This document shows positions 34,864-43,468 of a stretch of 64,000 nucleotides of DNA, piece by piece (the first letter of the stretch is position 1; every line of letters begins with the position of its first letter). The stretch spans positions 620,001-684,000 of the forward strand of contig NZ_JAMCOJ010000001.1 of assembly GCF_023476645.1 (NCBI RefSeq), in the 5' to 3' direction. The translations under genes and the position numbers were made by a program. Below the pieces are notes generated by a model, which ran no database searches, had not been told where the DNA came from, and saw only the letters and a list, made by a program, of their open reading frames with translations. Origin of the DNA: Cellulophaga sp. 20_2_10. GTDB lineage: Bacteria > Bacteroidota > Bacteroidia > Flavobacteriales > Flavobacteriaceae.

Positions 34864-34893
34864 AATTAAGACCAAGTACAACAGAATATAAAT

Positions 34894-34925
34894 AAAAAAC
34901 CCAAGCTTATAAGCTTGGGTTTTTT
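34894..34925. terminator. Bidirectional terminator
   Basis: A perfect 16-bp inverted repeat without spacer (34894-34909 and 34910-34925), A-run on one side and T-run on the other, between convergent genes ending at 34863 and 34947. Confidence 0.88.
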
Positions 34926-34946
34926 AGTATATGTAATAAAAGTTAT

Positions 34947-36206
34947 TTACTCTCCCATTGCAGCTGCAACAGCGGCAGACAATCTTTTGTATGTACCATT
35001 TGTTAAACGCTCACGTATTGCATCAAAAGCAATAAGTGTTTCGTTAACATCTTCTAATGTATGAGAAGTTGTAGGAATCATTCTTAATAAAATAAGTCCT
35101 TTTGGTATTACAGGGTATACAACTATAGAACAGAAAATACCATAATTTTCTCTTAAGTCTCTAACCAAAGCCATAGCTTCTGGTATGCTACCATTTAAAA
35201 ACACTGGTGTTACACAACTAGTTGTAGTTCCTATATCAAAACCACGTTCTTTTAAACCACTTTGTAATGCATTAACATTTTCCCATAGCTTATTTTTTAA
35301 CTCTGGCATAGTTCTTAGCATATCTAAACGCTTAAGAGCACCCACCACAAGTTGCATTTGCAAAGATTTTGCAAACATTTGAGAACGTAAGTTATATTTT
35401 AAATAATCTATAATTTCTTTATCAGCAGCTATAAATGCTCCTGTACTTGCTAAAGATTTAGCAAATGTTGCAAAGTATACATCTATATCATCTTGTACTC
35501 CTTGCTCTTCACCAGCACCAGCACCAGTTTTACCTAAAGTACCAAAACCGTGAGCATCATCAACCAAAAATCTAAAGTTGAACTTTTTCTTAAGAGCAAC
35601 TATTTCTTTTAATTTACCTTGCTCACCACGCATACCAAAAACACCTTCAGAGATAACTAAAATACCTCCACCAGTTTGTTCTGCCATTTTAGTAGCACGC
35701 TCTAAGTTTTTCTCTAAACTCTCTATATCGTTATGCTTATACGTAAAACGTTTACCCATATGTAGACGAACACCATCTATAATACAAGCATGAGAATCTA
35801 CATCATAAACAATAATATCATCTTTAGACACCAAAGCATCTATAGTAGATACCATACCTTGATAACCAAAGTTTAAAAGGTAAGCTGACTCTTTATTTAC
35901 AAAAGAAGCTAATTCATTCTGTAACTTCTCGTGTAAATCTGTATGTCCAGACATCATACGCGCACCCATTGGATACGCAGAACCGTAATCTGCAGCCGCT
36001 TGCGCATCTACTTTACGTACTTCTGGATGATTTGCTAAACCTAAATAATCGTTAACACTCCAAGTAATTACTTCCTTCCCTTGAAATTTCATCCTATTAG
36101 AAATGGTTCCTTCTAATTTTGGGAAAACAAAATATCCCTCTGCTTGCGATGCCCATTTTCCTAATGGTCCTTTGTTCGCTAGTATTCTATCAAATAAATC
36201 TCTCAT
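34947..36206 (-). CDS. Alpha-oxoamine synthase, candidate cysteate fatty acyltransferase (CapB-like)
   Basis: A 419-residue PLP enzyme of the alpha-oxoamine synthase family (relatives: glycine C-acetyltransferase, 8-amino-7-oxononanoate synthase, serine palmitoyltransferase). It has WSVNDYLGLANHPEV, GARMMSGHTDLHEKLQ, VDDAHGFGTLGKTGAGAGEEQG and the PLP-Lys in FATFAKSLASTGAF. In gliding Bacteroidota one family member condenses L-cysteate with a branched acyl thioester in capnine synthesis. The neighbouring cystathionine-synthase-like gene (CapA-like) supports that role, but substrate choice is not visible from motifs; serine palmitoyltransferase or threonine-linked acetyltransferase remain possible. 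A -7 box TACTTTTG lies at 36228-36235. Confidence 0.6.
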   Translation of the reverse strand: MRDLFDRILANKGPLGKWASQAEGYFVFPKLEGTISNRMKFQGKEVITWSVNDYLGLANHPEVRKVDAQAAADYGSAYPMGARMMSGHTDLHEKLQNELASFVNKESAYLLNFGYQGMVSTIDALVSKDDIIVYDVDSHACIIDGVRLHMGKRFTYKHNDIESLEKNLERATKMAEQTGGGILVISEGVFGMRGEQGKLKEIVALKKKFNFRFLVDDAHGFGTLGKTGAGAGEEQGVQDDIDVYFATFAKSLASTGAFIAADKEIIDYLKYNLRSQMFAKSLQMQLVVGALKRLDMLRTMPELKNKLWENVNALQSGLKERGFDIGTTTSCVTPVFLNGSIPEAMALVRDLRENYGIFCSIVVYPVIPKGLILLRMIPTTSHTLEDVNETLIAFDAIRERLTNGTYKRLSAAVAAAMGE

Positions 36207-36227
36207 CTAAGCTATTTTGGCTGTCTG

Positions 36228-36235
36228 CAAAAGTA
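36228..36235 (-). promoter_or_regulatory. -7 box of the CapB-like gene
   Basis: On the minus strand TACTTTTG, a match to TAnnTTTG, lies 21 bases before the start codon and after the terminator of the CapA-like gene. This implies independent transcription. Confidence 0.5.
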
Positions 36236-36272
36236 CAGAATTTCAGCAAGTTTTCATAACAATTTTATGAAC

Positions 36273-36310
36273 AAAAAAAAACAATGAATTAAAATTCATT
36301 GTTTTTTTTT
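36273..36310 (-). terminator. Terminator between CapA-like and CapB-like genes
   Basis: An 18-bp stem (36273-36290 and 36293-36310) with long A/T runs lies 21 bases after the CapA-like stop; it would end that transcript before the CapB-like gene. Confidence 0.85.
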
Positions 36311-36330
36311 GTTTTTACGTAGTTTATTTT

Positions 36331-37377
36331 TTACTTAACAAATTGAATCTCTGCTTTTTCCTCTGTCTTAACAGCGTTTAAAAAGCCTTGAGCCTCCATC
36401 CATTCATCACTATAAATTTTACTCATATATCTAGACCCGTGATCAGGAAATATAATCACTACTCTACTATTAGCATCAAATTCACCTTCTGCATGTAGTT
36501 GTTTTACAGCTTGCATAGCAGCTCCACTTGTATACCCTACAAAAAGTCCTTCTGTACCAGACACTTCCCTTGCGGTATGTGCACTTTCTTCATCGGTAAC
36601 TTTTATAAATTTATCTATAGTATCAAAATCTGTTGCTCCTGGTATAAGGTTTTTACCTAAACCTTCTATGCGGTATGGGTAAATCTCATTTGCATCAAAC
36701 TCACGCGTTTCATGGTATTTCTTTAATACAGATCCAAAAGCATCTACTCCTATAACTTTTACATTAGGGTTTTGCTCTTTTAAATACTTAGCTGTTCCAG
36801 AAATTGTACCTCCTGTACCACTACAAGCAACTAGATGCGTAATATTACCATTTGTCTGCTCCCAAATTTCTGGACCAGTAGAAAGGTAATGAGCTTCTCT
36901 ATTTAACTCGTTAAAGTACTGATTAATATATATAGAACCTTCTGTTTCTTGGTGCAACCTTTTTGCAACCTCATAATAAGATCTTGGATCATCTGCACTA
37001 ACGTGAGCAGGACAAACATAGACTTGCGCACCCATAGAGCGCAACATATCTATTTTATCTGGAGATGATTTAGAGCTTACTGCTAAAATACATTTGTACC
37101 CCTTAACAATACTAGCCATAGCAATACTAAAACCTGTATTACCAGATGTAGTTTCTATAATTGTACTGTTTTCATTTAAAATCCCTTTACGTTCTGCTTC
37201 TTCAATAATATGAATTGCTATTCTATCTTTTGCAGAATGACCTGGATTAAAAGCCTCTACTTTAGCGTAATATTCCCCTTTAAAGGAGCTCGTAATATTA
37301 TTAATTTTAATTAATGGAGTATTACCTATTAACTCTAAAACATTGTTGTAGGCATTAATTTTATTTTTCATGCGCAT
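36331..37377 (-). CDS. PLP enzyme of the cystathionine/cysteine synthase family, candidate cysteate synthase (CapA-like)
   Basis: A 348-residue fold-type II PLP enzyme. The PLP Lys is in [12 protein letters not shown] (cysteine synthases have GGS; here GHS), followed by [11 protein letters not shown] and the phosphate loop [17 protein letters not shown]. It has no C-terminal CBS domains. CapA of Capnocytophaga, closest to cystathionine beta-synthase, makes cysteate from O-phosphoserine and sulfite; adjacency to a CapB-like gene points to this. A cystathionine beta-synthase or cysteine synthase role cannot be excluded. A terminator separates it from its neighbour, so they are adjacent but separate units. 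The TAAATTTG box at 37427-37434 is a possible promoter. Confidence 0.6.
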   Translation of the reverse strand: MRMKNKINAYNNVLELIGNTPLIKINNITSSFKGEYYAKVEAFNPGHSAKDRIAIHIIEEAERKGILNENSTIIETTSGNTGFSIAMASIVKGYKCILAVSSKSSPDKIDMLRSMGAQVYVCPAHVSADDPRSYYEVAKRLHQETEGSIYINQYFNELNREAHYLSTGPEIWEQTNGNITHLVACSGTGGTISGTAKYLKEQNPNVKVIGVDAFGSVLKKYHETREFDANEIYPYRIEGLGKNLIPGATDFDTIDKFIKVTDEESAHTAREVSGTEGLFVGYTSGAAMQAVKQLHAEGEFDANSRVVIIFPDHGSRYMSKIYSDEWMEAQGFLNAVKTEEKAEIQFVK

Positions 37378-37445
37378 TTGGTTATGATATGATAAACTTC
37401 TATTGGTTTGCTTATCAAATACGGTACAAATTTAAGTATTTTTTT

Positions 37446-39506
37446 TTACTTAGAGATTTTTCCTTCTAAATCTATTAAAAAGGCATACTCTTTTGCCACC
37501 TCTTTTAAGGCCTCGAACCTACCAGATGCTCCACCGTGGCCTGCATCCATATTAGTATCTAAGAACAATAAATTAGTATCTGTTTTAAGTTCTCTTAATT
37601 TAGCTACCCATTTTGCCGGCTCCCAATACTGTACTTGCGAATCATGTAAACCTGTAGTTACTAACATTGTTGGGTAATCTTGTGCCACAACATTATCATA
37701 AGGAGAATAAGATTTCATATACTCATAATATTCCTTATCGTTAGGGTTTCCCCACTCGTCGTACTCACCCGTAGTTAGTGGTATAGAATCGTCTAACATT
37801 GTAGTAACAACATCTACAAAAGGTACACTTGCAATAATACCATTATATAATTCTGGCGCCATGTTAATTATTGCACCCATTAATAAACCACCAGCAGAAC
37901 CACCAGAAGCATACAAATGCTCTTTGCTTGTATACTTAGTATCTATTAGGTATTTAGAACAATCTACAAAGTCCGTAAAAGTATTTGTCTTTTTTAAAAG
38001 TTTACCATCCTCGTACCATTTTCTTCCTAAATACTCACCTCCACGTATGTGTGTTATTGCATAAATAAAACCTCTATCTAACAGACTTAAACGCACTGTA
38101 GAAAAATAAGGATCTATAGTATAGCCATAAGAACCGTATGCATATTGTAAAACAGGACTAGTACCATCTAACTTTGTGTCTTTATGGTACACAATAGACA
38201 TTGGCACTTTAACACCATCTCTAGCTGTAGCCCAAATTCGCTTAGACTTATAGTTCTCCTTATTAAATACACCTCCTAAAACCTCTTGCTCTTTTTTAAT
38301 TTCCTTGGATTTGGTATCCATATTAAAATCTATTACAGAGCTTGGCGTAGTTAAAGAGTTGTACCCATATCTTAAGATTGAAGTGTCAAAATCTGGATTA
38401 GTCCCAACATATGCAGTGTATGTCTCATTTTCAAACGGTAAATAATAAGCTTCGTTTGTATCCCAACGCACTATTTTTATATTATTTAAACCATTTTCTC
38501 TTTCAGATAAAATGTAATAATCTTTAAAAATATCTAAATCTTCAAGTAATACATCTGCTCTGTGCGGTATAAACTCTTCCCATAAATTAGACGTAGTAGC
38601 TGTATCACTACACCTCATCAACTTAAAATTAAAGGCTTTATCCTTATTTGTTAGTATAAAAAACTGATTTCCGTAATGTGCTATAGAATACTCTAACCCT
38701 CTTTCTCTTGGAGAAAAAATCTTAAATTCTGAATCTGGCTTATCTGTCTCTATAAATCGATACTCAGATGTTAATGTACTAGAAGAACCTATAACAATAA
38801 ACTTTTTAGATTTAGTCTTGTATATATAGGTATTAAATGTTTCGTCTTCTTCATGATACACCAATTCATCTTCTGTAGTTGGTGTGCCTAATTTATGCTT
38901 GTATATTTTATCTGATCTTAGGGTAACCGAATCTTTCTTTGTATAAAACAATGTTTTATTGTCTGCCGCCCAAACGCTACTACCTGTAGTATTCTCTATA
39001 ACGTCATCATAAATTTGACCTGTTTCAAAGTTTTTTATTCTAATAGTATATTCCCGTCTAGATACAGTATCTACACCATAAGCAGCTAAATTATTATTAG
39101 GACTTATTGCAACTCCGCTAAGATTAAAATAGTCATTCCCTTTTGCCAACTCATTACAGTCAAACAAAATTTCTTCCGGAGCTGTTTCTTCACCTTTACG
39201 TCTAGAATATATTGGGTATTCTTTTCCTATTTGGTAACGAGTACCATACCAATACCCGTTTAGCTTGTACGGCACAGACGCATCATCTTCTTTTATACGA
39301 GCTTTCATTTCACTAAAAAGAGCATCCTGAAAGTCCTTAGTATGCGCCGTTAAAGTATTATAATATGTATTTTCTTCTTCTAAGTATGTAGTTACTTCTT
39401 TATCTTCTCTATTGTTTAACCAGTAATAGTTGTCTATTCTAACATCGTTATGCTTAACTAATTCTTTAGGTTCTTTTTTTGCAACAGGAATTTTAATACT
39501 AGCCAT
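37446..39506 (-). CDS. Prolyl oligopeptidase family protease (oligopeptidase B-like)
   Basis: A 686-residue S9A serine peptidase: N-terminal seven-bladed beta propeller (about 20-410) and a C-terminal alpha/beta hydrolase domain. Catalytic Ser sits in ASGGSAGGLLMGA, the Asp in TGLHDSQVQYWEPAKW and the His in DAGHGG. ILRYGYNSLTTPSSV and AYGSYGYTIDPYFS are typical of oligopeptidase B, which cleaves short peptides after basic residues. No signal peptide is seen, so it is probably cytosolic. A -7 box TATTTTTG at 39536-39543 precedes it. Confidence 0.93.
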   Translation of the reverse strand: MASIKIPVAKKEPKELVKHNDVRIDNYYWLNNREDKEVTTYLEEENTYYNTLTAHTKDFQDALFSEMKARIKEDDASVPYKLNGYWYGTRYQIGKEYPIYSRRKGEETAPEEILFDCNELAKGNDYFNLSGVAISPNNNLAAYGVDTVSRREYTIRIKNFETGQIYDDVIENTTGSSVWAADNKTLFYTKKDSVTLRSDKIYKHKLGTPTTEDELVYHEEDETFNTYIYKTKSKKFIVIGSSSTLTSEYRFIETDKPDSEFKIFSPRERGLEYSIAHYGNQFFILTNKDKAFNFKLMRCSDTATTSNLWEEFIPHRADVLLEDLDIFKDYYILSERENGLNNIKIVRWDTNEAYYLPFENETYTAYVGTNPDFDTSILRYGYNSLTTPSSVIDFNMDTKSKEIKKEQEVLGGVFNKENYKSKRIWATARDGVKVPMSIVYHKDTKLDGTSPVLQYAYGSYGYTIDPYFSTVRLSLLDRGFIYAITHIRGGEYLGRKWYEDGKLLKKTNTFTDFVDCSKYLIDTKYTSKEHLYASGGSAGGLLMGAIINMAPELYNGIIASVPFVDVVTTMLDDSIPLTTGEYDEWGNPNDKEYYEYMKSYSPYDNVVAQDYPTMLVTTGLHDSQVQYWEPAKWVAKLRELKTDTNLLFLDTNMDAGHGGASGRFEALKEVAKEYAFLIDLEGKISK

Positions 39507-39595
39507 AGGCTTCTCTTTTTATTTACATGAAGCAACAAAAATAATACTAACTAACATAACAATACATTTTTTGTGACTTTCATTTTTTTTTAAGA

Positions 39596-39623
39596 TTGAT
39601 TGAGCTACAATTTATTAATTTTG
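39596..39623 (+). promoter_or_regulatory. Promoter of the YbaB gene
   Basis: TTG (39596-39598) and TAATTTTG (39616-39623) are 17 bases apart, fitting the Bacteroidota consensus; 28 bases before the ATG. Confidence 0.6.
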
Positions 39624-39651
39624 CTAAGAAATAATTAAAACACTATAAAAT

Positions 39652-39978
39652 ATGTTTGGAGATATGATGGGAATGATGGGAAAACTTAAAGAAACCCAAC
39701 AAAAGGTTGAAGAAACAAAACAACGCTTAAATTCTGTTTTAATTGATGAAAAATCTAGTGATAATACTCTAAAAGTTACCATTACAGCAAACAGGACTAT
39801 TAAAAGTATAGAGATTGATGAAAGTCTTTTAAAGGATAAAGAACAGTTAGAAGATTACTTAATTATAACATTAAACAAGGCTATAGAAAGAGCTACACAG
39901 GTTAATGAAACAGAATTAGGTGCTGCTGCAAAAGATGGTTTGCCCAATATTCCGGGAATGGATTCGTTATTTAAATAA
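39652..39978 (+). CDS. YbaB/EbfC family nucleoid-associated protein
   Basis: A 108-residue small DNA-binding protein of the YbaB/EbfC family. It begins [26 protein letters not shown], a Met-rich helix, then the beta-sheet [19 protein letters not shown] and a helical C-terminus; dimers bind DNA with tweezer-like helices. In many bacteria ybaB is with dnaX-recR, but not here. The sigma-54-like site for the next gene starts 3 bases beyond the stop. Confidence 0.9.
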   Translation: MFGDMMGMMGKLKETQQKVEETKQRLNSVLIDEKSSDNTLKVTITANRTIKSIEIDESLLKDKEQLEDYLIITLNKAIERATQVNETELGAAAKDGLPNIPGMDSLFK

Positions 39979-39981
39979 TAA

Positions 39982-39997
39982 TGGCAAGTTTTTTGCA
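39982..39997 (+). promoter_or_regulatory. Sigma-54-like promoter of the thioredoxin-like gene
   Basis: TGGCAAGTTTTTTGCA has GG and GC exactly 10 bases apart and the TTGCA -12 element. Initiation near 40008 leaves about a 10-base leader before the ATG at 40018. Confidence 0.7.
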
Positions 39998-40017
39998 ACA
40001 CTAAAAAAAAGACAAAG

Positions 40018-40473
40018 ATGAAACACTTATTAATAGCCCTAATTTTCCCAATAGTATTTGGTACAGCAACTTCTACTAAAGTAATTGCAGATGTAGAATG
40101 GAATACGGATTACGAGACAGTTTTAAAAAGAGCTAAAAAACAAGATAAAAACATTTTAGTATATTTTACTGGCAGCGATTGGTGTGGACCTTGTAAAATG
40201 CTTAAAAAAGATTTATTTGAAACAAGCGAATTTAAAGAAATTGCAAAAAACTATGAATTACTTTATGTAGATATTCCTAGAAACAATGACTTACTTACTC
40301 CTGAGCAATTAAAGCATAATATGGATTTAATGGCTAAGTATAATAAAAAGGGTGTTTTTCCTAACCTTAAAATTTTAGATAGTAAAGGAAGAGAAAAAGG
40401 CGCTTTACATGGGTATAGTATGAATGGTGAAGTACAACATCATATTAAGTTTTTAAAAAAATATATGAATTAA
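40018..40473 (+). CDS. Exported thioredoxin-like protein
   Basis: A 151-residue thioredoxin-fold protein with an N-terminal signal peptide (MKHLLIALIFPIVFGTATS) and active site SDWCGPCKML near residue 55, so it acts in the periplasm. The preceding region (VEWNTDYETVLKRAKKQDKNILVYFTG) is typical of the thioredoxin_7/DsbD-gamma-like group. The final region KKGVFPNLKILDSKGREKGALHGY has the cis-Pro strand. Likely a thiol-disulfide reductase. It is the sole gene behind a sigma-54-type promoter and ends at a strong terminator. Confidence 0.88.
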   Translation: MKHLLIALIFPIVFGTATSTKVIADVEWNTDYETVLKRAKKQDKNILVYFTGSDWCGPCKMLKKDLFETSEFKEIAKNYELLYVDIPRNNDLLTPEQLKHNMDLMAKYNKKGVFPNLKILDSKGREKGALHGYSMNGEVQHHIKFLKKYMN

Positions 40474-40495
40474 TTATTTATATTTTATAAATCAT

Positions 40496-40530
40496 AAAAA
40501 AGACCTTCAATTATTTTGAAGGTCTTTTTT
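40496..40530 (+). terminator. Terminator of the thioredoxin-like gene
   Basis: A 15-bp stem (40496-40510 and 40516-40530, loop TTATT) with T-run. Confidence 0.92.
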
Positions 40531-40711
40531 TTACACCACAACTAACCTATTTAAATACCTTACTATGGCAAAACATTAATTGTAGTTACCAAAAGAACTT
40601 AAAGATTAATATTGCCTTAAAAGCAAGGTATACACAATAAACTTAAAGGTAAAAAGGATTAAGACTATGTATCTAGTCTTATAAAATGAGAACTATGAAT
40701 GTTTATAAAAT
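40531..40711. other. Intergenic stretch between two terminators
   Basis: The gap from 40474 to 40781 (308 bases) contains the terminators of both convergent neighbours. The 180 bases between them hold no open frame or TAnnTTTG box that I can see; only an 8-bp stem (40660-40667 with 40674-40681) stands out. It may be a degraded gene or a small RNA, but nothing supports either firmly. Confidence 0.4.
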
Positions 40712-40747
40712 CAAAAGGGCTTTCAATATTAATTGAAAGCCCTTTTG
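40712..40747 (-). terminator. Terminator of the OmpA-family gene
   Basis: A perfect 16-bp stem (40712-40727 and 40732-40747, loop ATTA) lies 35 bases past the stop on the minus strand. Confidence 0.88.
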
Positions 40748-40781
40748 TATTCGTTTGTAATTAACTAGTATAGATAATCTA

Positions 40782-41882
40782 TTAGTTGTTAATTAATCTA
40801 AACTCAGTTCTTCTGTTAGCAGCGTGCTCTCTTTCTGTACAAGAAACACCATCCTTACATCTGTTCTTTAATTTGTTTTCACCGTAACCGTTTGCTACTA
40901 ATAAACTAGAGTTAACACCCTTAGTAATTAAGTAATCAGCAACAGACTTAGCTCTTTTTTCAGATAAACTCTGGTTAGAAGCATTGTTACCTCTTGCATC
41001 TGTATGAGAAGCAATCTCTAATTTAACACCAGGATTTTGACTTAAAATTGGCATTAATCTAGAATCAATAATTCTTTTAGCTTCTGCAGTTAATGTAGAG
41101 CTACCTAAGTTCCAGTTAATCGGTAAAGCTTGGTACTGCACTAAAGAACATTCAACTTCGCTCCAAGAAGTAAGACCACCTTTTTGCTTTAAAACTTCTT
41201 TAGTGATTGTTTTAGTAACAGCAGGTACAGATACATTGCTAGTAAAAGCATCTTTATCTAAAATAGTTTTAGTAATTTCCTTGTATTCTGCAGGAATAAT
41301 AGTTTCAACAACAGAAGGACCAGAAACCAATATCGTTTTCTTGTAAGAAGCATCTCTAGATCCAATTGGAGTTTTTGATACAGAAGCATCTGCTCCTAAT
41401 ACTTGAGTCTGAATAGTTGTAAATTCAGCTGGGTAACCTTTGTAACACCAGTATCTACAATCGTCAGGATTACCAGAAGCACAATCAGGAGCAGAAGCAC
41501 CTAATTCCCATACAGCATATGCTGGCTTAACTTCAATAGTTTCTGAACTAGGATTAAAACTAGCTGGAGTAATACTTAATGTATTACCACCTTCTTTAGA
41601 TACGTAAGAAATTGTTTCAGTTCCCCATTTTGCAGGTACAACTCTAAGTGTCTTACTTTCGTCTTTTACCAATACACGCTCTGTCACTGTCTTAAAAGTA
41701 GCAGGTACTGTTTTTAAAACAGAATATGCAGGCTTAGTTGTAATAGTTATAGATTCGTTTACGTATACATCCGGAGTTGTACAACGTACGTAACATTTAC
41801 CTGGTTCTGGATTTGTTGGCAAATCTTGAGCCATAGTAACTGATGCAGTCATAACTGCCAATAAGAATAATAATTTTTTCAT
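40782..41882 (-). CDS. OmpA-family outer-membrane protein
   Basis: A 366-residue exported protein (signal peptide MKKLLFLLAVMTASVTMAQ). The C-terminal OmpA domain (about 255-366), with VKLEIASHTDARGNNASNQSLSEKRAKSVADYL and ANRRTEFRL, binds peptidoglycan. The N-terminal 230 residues lack a beta-barrel; they contain about six repeats of the form PA-aromatic followed by T-x-x-V-L (PATFKTVTERVLVK, PAKWGTETISYV, PAEFTTIQTQVLG, PAEYKEITKTILDK, PAVTKTITKEVLKQ) and several Cys that could pair. A promoter is at 41932-41964. Probably a periplasmic or surface structural link to the cell wall. Confidence 0.9.
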   Translation of the reverse strand: MKKLLFLLAVMTASVTMAQDLPTNPEPGKCYVRCTTPDVYVNESITITTKPAYSVLKTVPATFKTVTERVLVKDESKTLRVVPAKWGTETISYVSKEGGNTLSITPASFNPSSETIEVKPAYAVWELGASAPDCASGNPDDCRYWCYKGYPAEFTTIQTQVLGADASVSKTPIGSRDASYKKTILVSGPSVVETIIPAEYKEITKTILDKDAFTSNVSVPAVTKTITKEVLKQKGGLTSWSEVECSLVQYQALPINWNLGSSTLTAEAKRIIDSRLMPILSQNPGVKLEIASHTDARGNNASNQSLSEKRAKSVADYLITKGVNSSLLVANGYGENKLKNRCKDGVSCTEREHAANRRTEFRLINN

Positions 41883-41931
41883 TTGTGGTTAATGTGTTTA
41901 ATTAATGTTAAAATATGTTAATGTTTGACTG

Positions 41932-41964
41932 CAAATATAAAATTTTATGAGCGAAAAAACACAA
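41932..41964 (-). promoter_or_regulatory. Promoter of the OmpA-family gene
   Basis: On the minus strand TTG (41962-41964) and TATATTTG (41932-41939) are 22 bases apart. The transcript would have a leader of about 45 bases. Confidence 0.6.
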
Positions 41965-42118
41965 AAAAGAGAACAAAAATATTTAAAGCGCCTATTTACT
42001 GAGTATTCAAGGGTTAACAAGAGTTAATTTTTAAGCAATTACACACTCTTAATAAAACCTTAAAATTATTATAATTTTAGAATTAAAATTATATTATCTT
42101 TAAAACAAAAGATAAATT

Positions 42119-42433
42119 ATGATACATATAATCAAGAATAGCGACAATACATTCACATTTCATTTAAAAACAGCAAATAATATTGTCTTGTTACAAGGGG
42201 ATAATTTTTCTAGTAAAGAAGAATTAAATACTACAATTAAGAATATAGTACCCGCTATAAACAGTCTTAACATTTTTGAACGTAAGACTGATTATAATGG
42301 TAAATTCTTATTTAATTTAAAAAATCTGGAAGGTAAAGTTATTGGAAAAAGTCAATTTTACTCTTCTGAAGCCGGAATGGAGAATGGAATAAAAAACTTA
42401 AGAAACAATATTAGTTCTCTAAACAATCTATAA
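42119..42433 (+). CDS. YegP-like protein (two DUF1508 repeats)
   Basis: A 104-residue protein with two DUF1508 repeats: FTFHLKTANNIVLLQGDNFSSKEELNTTIKNI and FLFNLKNLEGKVIGKSQFYSSEAGMENGIKNLR. This small fold is widespread (E. coli YegP) with no firmly known role. No signal peptide. Its 3' end overlaps the threonine aldolase gene tail-to-tail by 6 bases. Confidence 0.88.
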   Translation: MIHIIKNSDNTFTFHLKTANNIVLLQGDNFSSKEELNTTIKNIVPAINSLNIFERKTDYNGKFLFNLKNLEGKVIGKSQFYSSEAGMENGIKNLRNNISSLNNL

Positions 42434-43450
42434 ACTTTTTAAAATAGATATAAACTTAGTATGCATACTATCTGTATAATCTAAATGAGTAACTATTCTT
42501 AGTTTGCCCTGCCCCATTCCTATTATTTCTACATCATTCTCTTGTAACTTAGCTAAAAATTGCTCTTGTGTAATTCGCTTTTCATCAATAGCAAAAATTA
42601 TAATATTAGTTTCTATAGGCTCTACACTTTTTACAAAGTTAAGACCAGCTAACACCTCTCCTATTTCTTTAGCTTTTCTATGATCTTCTTGTAAACGTTC
42701 TATATGGTTATCTAAAGCATAAATTGCAGCTCCTGCCAAATAACCAGCTTGGCGCATACCGCCTCCAAACAATTTACGAACACGTATAGCACGCTGTATA
42801 TCTTCTTTAGAGCCAACCAGAACAGAACCTACTGGGCACCCCAATCCTTTACTTAAACAAACACTTATCGTATTAAATAAAGCACCATATTGCTTTGCAG
42901 ATTCTCCTTTAGCTACGAGTGCGTTCCATAAACGAGCACCATCTAAATGATACTTTAACCCGTGTTTCTCACAAACTGCTTTTATTTTTTCTAACTCTTT
43001 AAAATCCCAACAGGCACCGCCTCCTTTATTTGTAGTGTTCTCTATACACACTAAAGTAGTAAGTGGACTATGGTAAAAATCTGGCGGATTAATTACTTCT
43101 TCAACCTGTTCTGCCGTCATCATACCTCTATGACCATCTACCAACCTACAACTAACGCCACTATTAAAACTAACACCACCACCTTCATAATTAAAAATAT
43201 GGGCATACTTATCGCATATCAATTGTTCTCCCGGTTGCGTATGTAATTTTATTGCTGTCTGGTTTGCCATTGTTCCGCTAGGAAAAAACAAAGCAGCCTC
43301 CATACCAAACATAGCAGCTACTTTAGCTTCTAACTCATTTACCGTTGGGTCATGCTTAAACACATCGTCACCAACTTCTGATGCAAACATCGCATTTAGC
43401 ATCTCTGGTGTTGGCTTTGTTACCGTATCGCTTATAAGGTTAATTTTCAT
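42428..43450 (-). CDS. Low-specificity L-threonine aldolase
   Basis: A 340-residue PLP enzyme cleaving threonine or allo-threonine to glycine and acetaldehyde. Motifs: INLISDTVTKPTPEMLNAM, AALFFPSGTMANQTAIKLH, HLDGARLWNALVAKG and the PLP-Lys in SVCLSKGLGCPVGSVLVG. It is the beta-eliminating lyase type found in bacteria. The metalloprotease gene lies 18 bases upstream on the same strand, possibly the same transcript. Together with glyA and L-serine dehydratase it feeds glycine/serine turnover. Confidence 0.94.
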   Translation of the reverse strand: MKINLISDTVTKPTPEMLNAMFASEVGDDVFKHDPTVNELEAKVAAMFGMEAALFFPSGTMANQTAIKLHTQPGEQLICDKYAHIFNYEGGGVSFNSGVSCRLVDGHRGMMTAEQVEEVINPPDFYHSPLTTLVCIENTTNKGGGACWDFKELEKIKAVCEKHGLKYHLDGARLWNALVAKGESAKQYGALFNTISVCLSKGLGCPVGSVLVGSKEDIQRAIRVRKLFGGGMRQAGYLAGAAIYALDNHIERLQEDHRKAKEIGEVLAGLNFVKSVEPIETNIIIFAIDEKRITQEQFLAKLQENDVEIIGMGQGKLRIVTHLDYTDSMHTKFISILKSL

Positions 43451-43468
43451 TCTAATTAATATTTATTT

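Noticed and set aside
40554-40590. TATGGCAAAACATTAATTG as another sigma-54 site
   Set aside because: GG is not followed by GC or GA at 10 bases, and no gene lies downstream on that strand.
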